From assembly GCA_040877285.1 (NCBI GenBank), contig JBBDNZ010000219.1, forward strand, positions 1 to 9,772: a DNA stretch of 9,772 nucleotides, given 5' to 3'. This stretch comes from CANKHA01 sp040877285. Its GTDB lineage: Bacteria > Pseudomonadota > Alphaproteobacteria > Rhizobiales > Xanthobacteraceae. The notes beneath the pieces are model-generated. The model ran no database searches. It was given only the letters and a program-made list of their open reading frames with translations, and was not told where the DNA came from. How positions within the stretch are numbered: the stretch's first letter is position 1; the number at the start of each line of letters is the position of its first letter. Both the position numbers and the translations under genes were made by a program. Shown here piece by piece: positions 5,647 to 9,772 of the stretch.

Positions 5647-7263
5647 TTAGATCGGCACGCGCTGCGGGCGCTTCCAGCGAACCCAGTAGGCAACGATCAT
5701 CCGGGTGAGCGTGAAAGCGGTGAATACGGTGGTGATAATGCCGATCCCCAGCGTCACGGCAAAACCACGGACCGGCCCTGTCCCGATGTAGAACAGCACC
5801 GCCGCCGCGATAAAGGTCGTGATGTTGGAATCCATGATAGTTGCAAGCGCGCGGGAAAATCCGGCGTCGATGGCGTTTATCGCCGTGCGTCCCGCCCGCA
5901 CTTCCTCGCGGATGCGCTCATAGATCAGCACGTTGCTGTCCACCGCGATGCCGACGGTGAGCACGATGCCGGCGATGCCGGGCAGTGTCAGCGTCGCATT
6001 CAGGAGCGATAGAACGCCGAAGATCATGGCGACGTTGATCATCACGGCAACGTTGGCGAATAGCCCGAACAGTCCGTATGTCAGGAACATGAAGACAACG
6101 ACGGCCACCGATCCGACATAGGAGGCAATCTTGCCTTTCTCGATCGAGTCCTGCCCAAGGCCGGGACCGACCGTGCGCTCCTCGATGATCGTGAGCGGCG
6201 CCGGCAATGCGCCCGCGCGCAACAGGATCGCCAAATCATTGGCTTCCTGGACGGTGAAGCTGCCGGAAATCTGACCGCTGCCGCCAAGGATGGGCTCGCG
6301 GATGACCGGCGCCGAGATCACCTGGTTGTCGAGAACAATGGCAAAGGGCCTGTTGACATTTTCCTGGGTGATTTGAGCGAAACGCCGCGCTCCTGTGGAA
6401 TTGAAGCGGAAGTTGACGACCGGCTCGTTGGTGCGTTGGTCGAATCCCGGCTGGGCGTCGGTGAGATCTCCGCCGGACACCGCCACGGCCTTCTTGATGA
6501 CATAAGGCTCGCGCTGCTTGCTGCCGTATAAAATCTCCGAATCCAACGGCACCGCGCCCTGCAGAGCCTGTTGCCCCGTGATCGAGACATCCACGAGCCG
6601 GAAATCGAGCTTGGCCGTCTTGCCCAACAGCTCCTTCAGGCGGGCGGGGTCCTGCAGACCCGGCACTTGAACGAGAATGCGGTCGACGCCCTGCCGCTGA
6701 ATCAACGGCTCGACGGTGCCCAGTTCATTAATCCGGCGCTCGATGATCTGAAGAGATTGATCCACCGCCTGGCGGATGCGTTCGAGAATGGCCAGATCGG
6801 TGGGCGCAAGACGAATGAGACCTTCGCCCATATTGGTGATTTCCAGGCTGGACTGGACACCGATCACCCCGCCGCCACGGAGTCTGGCAATTCCGCCGAT
6901 CGATTGCGAGAGTTGCTCCAGCTTGGGTAACACCTGCTCCACATCGGCCGGATTGCGCAGGCGAACTTCGACGTTGCTGCTGCGCACGGCAAGGCCGGTA
7001 TAGCCGATGCGCGCCTCGCGCAGAACCTGGCGCGCGCTGTCCAGCAGGTCTTGCAGCATCTCCTTGCGGACTGCCGGGGAGTCGACCTCCAGCAAGATGT
7101 GCGAGCCGCCTTGCAGATCGAGGCCGAGCACGATGTGGCGCTGCGTCCACCGCGGCAACTTTTCAAACGTCGTTTCTGGAAGAAAATTGGGCGCGGCCGA
7201 TAGGCAAATGAATAAAGTGATGAGCAGGATCACCGTTGCCCGCAGCCGAGAGATATGAAGCAT
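5647..7263 (-). CDS. secD: Protein translocase subunit SecD
   Basis: This is the larger subunit of the SecDF export motor. It has 538 residues, a usual length. An N-terminal membrane helix (about 8-25) precedes LGLDLQGG (46-53). A periplasmic P1 region follows, containing RRINELGTVEPLIQRQG and ILVQVPGL, the usual SecD signature. Next come SGSFTVQEANDLAILLRAGALPAPL, the ERTVGPGLG hinge and five C-terminal membrane helices. The functional motif GIAVDSNVLIYERIREE lies at 438-454, with D442 in the place of the proton-relay Asp. The ATG at 7263 has no strong ribosome binding site, but the hydrophobic start MLHISRLRATVILL is typical. It follows yajC by 47 bases in the same operon. Confidence 0.97.
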   Translation of the reverse strand: MLHISRLRATVILLITLFICLSAAPNFLPETTFEKLPRWTQRHIVLGLDLQGGSHILLEVDSPAVRKEMLQDLLDSARQVLREARIGYTGLAVRSSNVEVRLRNPADVEQVLPKLEQLSQSIGGIARLRGGGVIGVQSSLEITNMGEGLIRLAPTDLAILERIRQAVDQSLQIIERRINELGTVEPLIQRQGVDRILVQVPGLQDPARLKELLGKTAKLDFRLVDVSITGQQALQGAVPLDSEILYGSKQREPYVIKKAVAVSGGDLTDAQPGFDQRTNEPVVNFRFNSTGARRFAQITQENVNRPFAIVLDNQVISAPVIREPILGGSGQISGSFTVQEANDLAILLRAGALPAPLTIIEERTVGPGLGQDSIEKGKIASYVGSVAVVVFMFLTYGLFGLFANVAVMINVAMIFGVLSLLNATLTLPGIAGIVLTVGIAVDSNVLIYERIREEVRAGRTAINAIDAGFSRALATIMDSNITTFIAAAVLFYIGTGPVRGFAVTLGIGIITTVFTAFTLTRMIVAYWVRWKRPQRVPI

Positions 7264-7310
7264 GGATGTCGACCGTTTCGATGCGCGTGACCCCGGGACC
7301 GCCCGACGCC

Positions 7311-7655
7311 TTAGCTACTCGTGCCTTCGTCTTTCACCGGCTCGCCCTTGGCGCGCACATCGGTCAACATATGCCGCATCTGCCGCACGCGGATATTGTC
7401 GGCGATCTCGACTTCGATCTGGTCGTCGTCAACGACCTTGGTGACCTTGCCGACGAGGCCGCCGCTGGTGACGACGGTATCCCCCCGCCGCACATTTTTG
7501 ACCATCTCACGGTGCGCCTTCACCCGCTTTTGCTGCGGCCGCAAGATGAGGAAATACATGATGACGAAAATAAGGACGAAGGGCAGCAGCTGGGTCAGCA
7601 GGCTGGCGTCACCGCCCAGGAGAGACGCTTGGGCAAATGCAGGCGAAATCAGCAT
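7311..7655 (-). CDS. yajC: Preprotein translocase subunit YajC
   Basis: This small membrane protein is associated with the SecDF complex. It has 114 residues: a short periplasmic start ending FAQA, one membrane helix (LLPFVLIFVIMYFLILRP, about 23-40), then the signature RPQQKR at 39-44. A basic cytoplasmic domain follows, with RGDTVVTSGGLVGKVTKV (57-74) as the most conserved part. An open frame continues upstream to 8264 but only as the complement of the ATPase gene. The ATG at 7655 is preferred because GAGGAA lies about seven bases before it and the protein then matches the family length. It is the first gene of yajC-secD-secF-NDUFAF6-like. Confidence 0.95.
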   Translation of the reverse strand: MLISPAFAQASLLGGDASLLTQLLPFVLIFVIMYFLILRPQQKRVKAHREMVKNVRRGDTVVTSGGLVGKVTKVVDDDQIEVEIADNIRVRQMRHMLTDVRAKGEPVKDEGTSS

Positions 7656-7725
7656 GGAAATTCCTCGGAGTCGGTGGGTGCGGCGGCGGCCGCCACCGTA
7701 TACATATGGCCTGGAAGCGGCGCGG

Positions 7726-7753
7726 ACTATAGCCGTCACCGCCCCAATTGCAA
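7726..7753 (-). promoter_or_regulatory. Candidate promoter of the yajC-secDF operon
   Basis: Read on the - strand, TTGCAA (7753-7748) and TATAGT (7731-7726) are separated by 16 bases, about 70 bases before the yajC start. This is the best sigma70-type match in the divergent intergenic region. No comparable match was found for the opposite gene. Confidence 0.45.
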
Positions 7754-7781
7754 TGTAGCGCCGTTTGAGTCGCGAAATTTG

Positions 7782-7803
7782 CGCCCGCGCGGGGCCGCGG
7801 GCG
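7782..7803. repeat. GC-rich 8-bp hairpin in divergent region
   Basis: CGCCCGCG (7782-7789) and CGCGGGCG (7796-7803) form a perfect stem around CGGGGC. No T-tract follows on either strand, so it is not an ordinary terminator. It may fold in the leader of the ATPase mRNA or be a by-product of high GC content. Confidence 0.4.
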
Positions 7804-7857
7804 TCTTGCGAGGCAATGGCAGGCCCGCTAAGGGAGCGTTCCCGTGGAACCGCACCC

Positions 7858-8799
7858 ATGCGTAGAACCGGCCGCAAATCGAGCAAGACAAAGCACCGGG
7901 CAGCATCAGGCACCGACCCGCTTGCCGACAAACTGACGCGCATCGCCGCCGCACTGGACCGGCTGGCGCCGTCCGGTACCGAGGCCCCCGACTTCGCCGC
8001 AGCCAGCGCCTTTGTCTGGCATCCGGAAGGCAGCCGCCTGGTGCCGGTGCAGCGCGTGAACCGCGTCGATATGTCCTTGCTCAAGGGCATCGACCGCGTG
8101 CGCGATCTGCTGGTGGAGAATACCCGGCGTTTCGCCAGCGGCCTGCCGGCCAACAACGCGCTGCTCTGGGGTGCGCGCGGCATGGGCAAATCTTCGCTGG
8201 TGAAGGCGGCGCATGCCGCGATCAACGAGGCCGCGGGAAGAGCCTCGCCGTCGAACCAGCTCAAGCTGGTGGAAATTCACCGCGAGGACATCGAGAGCCT
8301 GCCGGCCTTGATGGCGCTGCTGCGCGGCGCGCCGCACCGCTTTATCATCTTCTGCGACGATCTTTCCTTCGATACGCAGGACACCTCCTACAAATCGCTC
8401 AAGGCGGTGCTGGAGGGAGGCATCGAGGGACGCCCCGAGAACGTGATCTTCTATGACAAGTCCAACCGGCGGCATCTGATGGCGCGCGACATGATGGAGA
8501 ACGAGCGCGCCACCGCCATCAATCCCGGCGAGGCGGTCGAGGAGAGGGTTTCGCTCTCCGACCGCTTCGGGCTGTGGCTCGGTTTCCACCACTGCAACCA
8601 GGACGAATATCTGGCGATGGTGGAAGGCTACGTCGCCTATTACCGCATTCCGCTTGGCGGCCAAGCGCTCGCCCGCGAAGCGCTGGAATGGGCGACGACC
8701 CGCGGCGCGCGCTCGGGGCGCGTGGCCTGGCAATTCGTGCAGGATTTGGCGGGCCGGCTCGGCGTACGCCTCGACGGCAAGCGCGGTTCGCACCGCTAG
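7858..8799 (+). CDS. AAA+ ATPase, DUF815 family
   Basis: This is a cytosolic P-loop ATPase of the DUF815 family (PF05673), whose cellular role is unsettled. From the ATG at 7858 it has 313 residues. A basic, low-complexity start is followed by a helix with ALDRLAP, then RVNRVDMSLLKGIDRVRDLL, a block typical of the family. Walker A is WGARGMGKSSLV and Walker B is FIIFCDDLSF. Sensor-type residues follow in NVIFYDKSNRRHLM and in SLSDRFGLWLGFH. The C-terminal lid contains GARSGRVAWQF. All ATPase motifs are intact. An in-frame ATG at 7816 and a TTG at 7765 are alternative starts, but neither has a convincing ribosome site. The gene is divergent from yajC and meets the NlpD-like gene tail to tail with 11 bases between stops. 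Confidence 0.9.
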   Translation: MRRTGRKSSKTKHRAASGTDPLADKLTRIAAALDRLAPSGTEAPDFAAASAFVWHPEGSRLVPVQRVNRVDMSLLKGIDRVRDLLVENTRRFASGLPANNALLWGARGMGKSSLVKAAHAAINEAAGRASPSNQLKLVEIHREDIESLPALMALLRGAPHRFIIFCDDLSFDTQDTSYKSLKAVLEGGIEGRPENVIFYDKSNRRHLMARDMMENERATAINPGEAVEERVSLSDRFGLWLGFHHCNQDEYLAMVEGYVAYYRIPLGGQALAREALEWATTRGARSGRVAWQFVQDLAGRLGVRLDGKRGSHR

Positions 8800-8810
8800 G
8801 AAAGCGTCGC

Positions 8811-9772
8811 TTACGCGCCGCCGAGATATTTAGTCGGATCGACCGGCGTGGAGCCTTTGCGGATTTCGAAGTGGAGCTGCGGCGAGGTCACCGTCCCGGT
8901 CTGGCCGGCACGTGCGATCACTTGGCCGCGTTTGATCTGATCGCCGCGCTTGACCATGAGCTCGCTGGCATGCGCATAGGCCGTGACGAAACCGTTAGGG
9001 TGGCGGACGAGAACGAGATTGCCGTAGCCCTTCAATTCGTTGCCGGCATAGGCGACCACGCCGTCCTCGGCGGCCTTGACCGGCGTGCCTTCCGGCACCG
9101 CGAGATTGATGCCGTCGTTTTGCTGCCCGTTCGCCTTTGAACCGAAGCCGGCGATGATGCGGCCGCGCACCGGCCAGCGGAACGACTGAGCGGCGCTCGC
9201 TGTCTTGTCGCCGTCATCGGAGACATCGGCCGCGGGAGACACGACCCGCGCGGTATGCGGCGGTTCCGCCGCCGCCACCTTCTGCGCCGGCGCCGTCTTG
9301 GATTGCGTCGGCCGGCTTGCGGCGGCCGATCGATCGGCGCTGCCCGAGCGGCCGGGAATGCTCAGCCGGTCCCCCATTTTGATGCGGGTATAAGGCTCGA
9401 TGTTGTTGGTTTTCGCCAGATCGTTCAAAGAAACGTTATAGCGGCGCGCGATGCCGGTCAGCGTTTCGCCGGGAGCGATGACATGCGTACCCGCAGCCGC
9501 CGAATGGCTTGCGCGCGTCGCCGGCGGGCCTGACGTCGTGACAGCGGCGCCCTGGTAGCGCGGGATGACCAGGCGCTGGCCCGCGCGGATTCCCGGCGCC
9601 GATTTAATCGCATTGGCTTGCAGGATCACGTCGGCGGGCACGCCGTGGCGGCGCGAGAGGCTGTCGAGCGTATCGCCCTTGCCCACCGTGATCGCGGTGC
9701 CGCCGTCCCATTCCCATTTGCGCGCGGACGCCTGCGTCGAACTCACCGAACCGGTGATGTCGGAGGCGCCCG
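8811..9772 (-). CDS. NlpD-like LysM/LytM (M23) envelope protein, partial
   Basis: This is an envelope protein that binds peptidoglycan and probably activates cell-wall amidases. The 5' end lies beyond the window, so the signal peptide is not visible; the GTG at 9746 is an internal codon. Counting from that codon, LysM domains lie at about 18-63 (GKGDTLDSLSRRHGV) and 86-132 (APGETLTGIARRYNV). An Ala/Pro/Thr-rich linker follows, then an M23-type domain at about 189-307. The zinc ligands are mostly lost: the HxxxD site reads N210-D-G-I-N214 and the HxH site reads Q290-L-H292. E. coli NlpD is similar (NKGID, RLHFE) and is not catalytic but activates AmiC. In E. coli nlpD follows surE and pcm; alphaproteobacteria often have surE-pcm next to this gene too, so they may lie just beyond the right edge. 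Confidence 0.9.
   Translation of the reverse strand, partial: GASDITGSVSSTQASARKWEWDGGTAITVGKGDTLDSLSRRHGVPADVILQANAIKSAPGIRAGQRLVIPRYQGAAVTTSGPPATRASHSAAAGTHVIAPGETLTGIARRYNVSLNDLAKTNNIEPYTRIKMGDRLSIPGRSGSADRSAAASRPTQSKTAPAQKVAAAEPPHTARVVSPAADVSDDGDKTASAAQSFRWPVRGRIIAGFGSKANGQQNDGINLAVPEGTPVKAAEDGVVAYAGNELKGYGNLVLVRHPNGFVTAYAHASELMVKRGDQIKRGQVIARAGQTGTVTSPQLHFEIRKGSTPVDPTKYLGGA

Noticed and set aside
4688..5650. 320-residue + strand frame opposite secF
   Set aside because: It is the complement of a clear SecF gene; the His/Gln/Asp-rich product is the usual artefact of antisense membrane-protein sequence.
7656..8264. N-terminal extension of YajC through the divergent region
   Set aside because: The extension is the complement of the ATPase gene. 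A Shine-Dalgarno site and family length support the ATG at 7655.

Overview
This window looks like ordinary chromosome from a high-GC alphaproteobacterium, most likely of the order Hyphomicrobiales (Rhizobiales). The grounds are the run of genes typical of that group: trmFO, a squalene/phytoene synthase-like gene, secF, secD, yajC, a DUF815 ATPase and a LysM/M23 protein. A DUF1127 small protein, a DUF6295 protein and a palindromic CTCTCC..GGAGAG intergenic element fit the same assignment. There is no sign of phage, insertion sequence, CRISPR array, rRNA or tRNA.

Layout. Positions 1-804 (+) hold the 3' half of a dienelactone hydrolase-family gene, then a small DUF6295 gene with a very strong ribosome binding site. 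Positions 805-1314 are mostly intergenic. They hold a degenerate palindromic repeat, an AT-rich patch with inverted repeats and a candidate promoter, a 52-residue DUF1127 gene and a clear intrinsic terminator. Positions 1315-3801 (+) hold trmFO and, with no gap (TAG then ATG), an unusual gene that joins a small protein-kinase-like domain to a C-terminal domain like that of acyl-CoA synthetases. That gene meets the next one tail to tail on a shared CTAG. Positions 3798-7655 (-) are a tight operon read right to left: yajC, secD, secF, then an NDUFAF6-like squalene/phytoene synthase-family gene. Positions 7656-7857 are the divergent promoter region. Positions 7858-8799 (+) encode a DUF815 AAA+ ATPase. 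Positions 8811-9772 (-) hold an NlpD-like LysM/LytM-domain gene cut off by the window end.

The SecDF-YajC genes form a membrane complex that uses the proton gradient to help Sec-dependent export. The NlpD-like protein is probably an envelope factor that controls peptidoglycan hydrolysis. TrmFO methylates U54 of tRNA using folate. Three proteins look like modified versions of known enzymes that have lost catalytic residues: the synthase-like protein lacks both Asp-rich motifs, the LytM domain lacks its zinc ligands, and the acyl-CoA-synthetase-type tail of the kinase fusion has Glu where the catalytic Lys is expected. The kinase fusion is the most unusual gene here. I see no multi-gene system that is clearly new.
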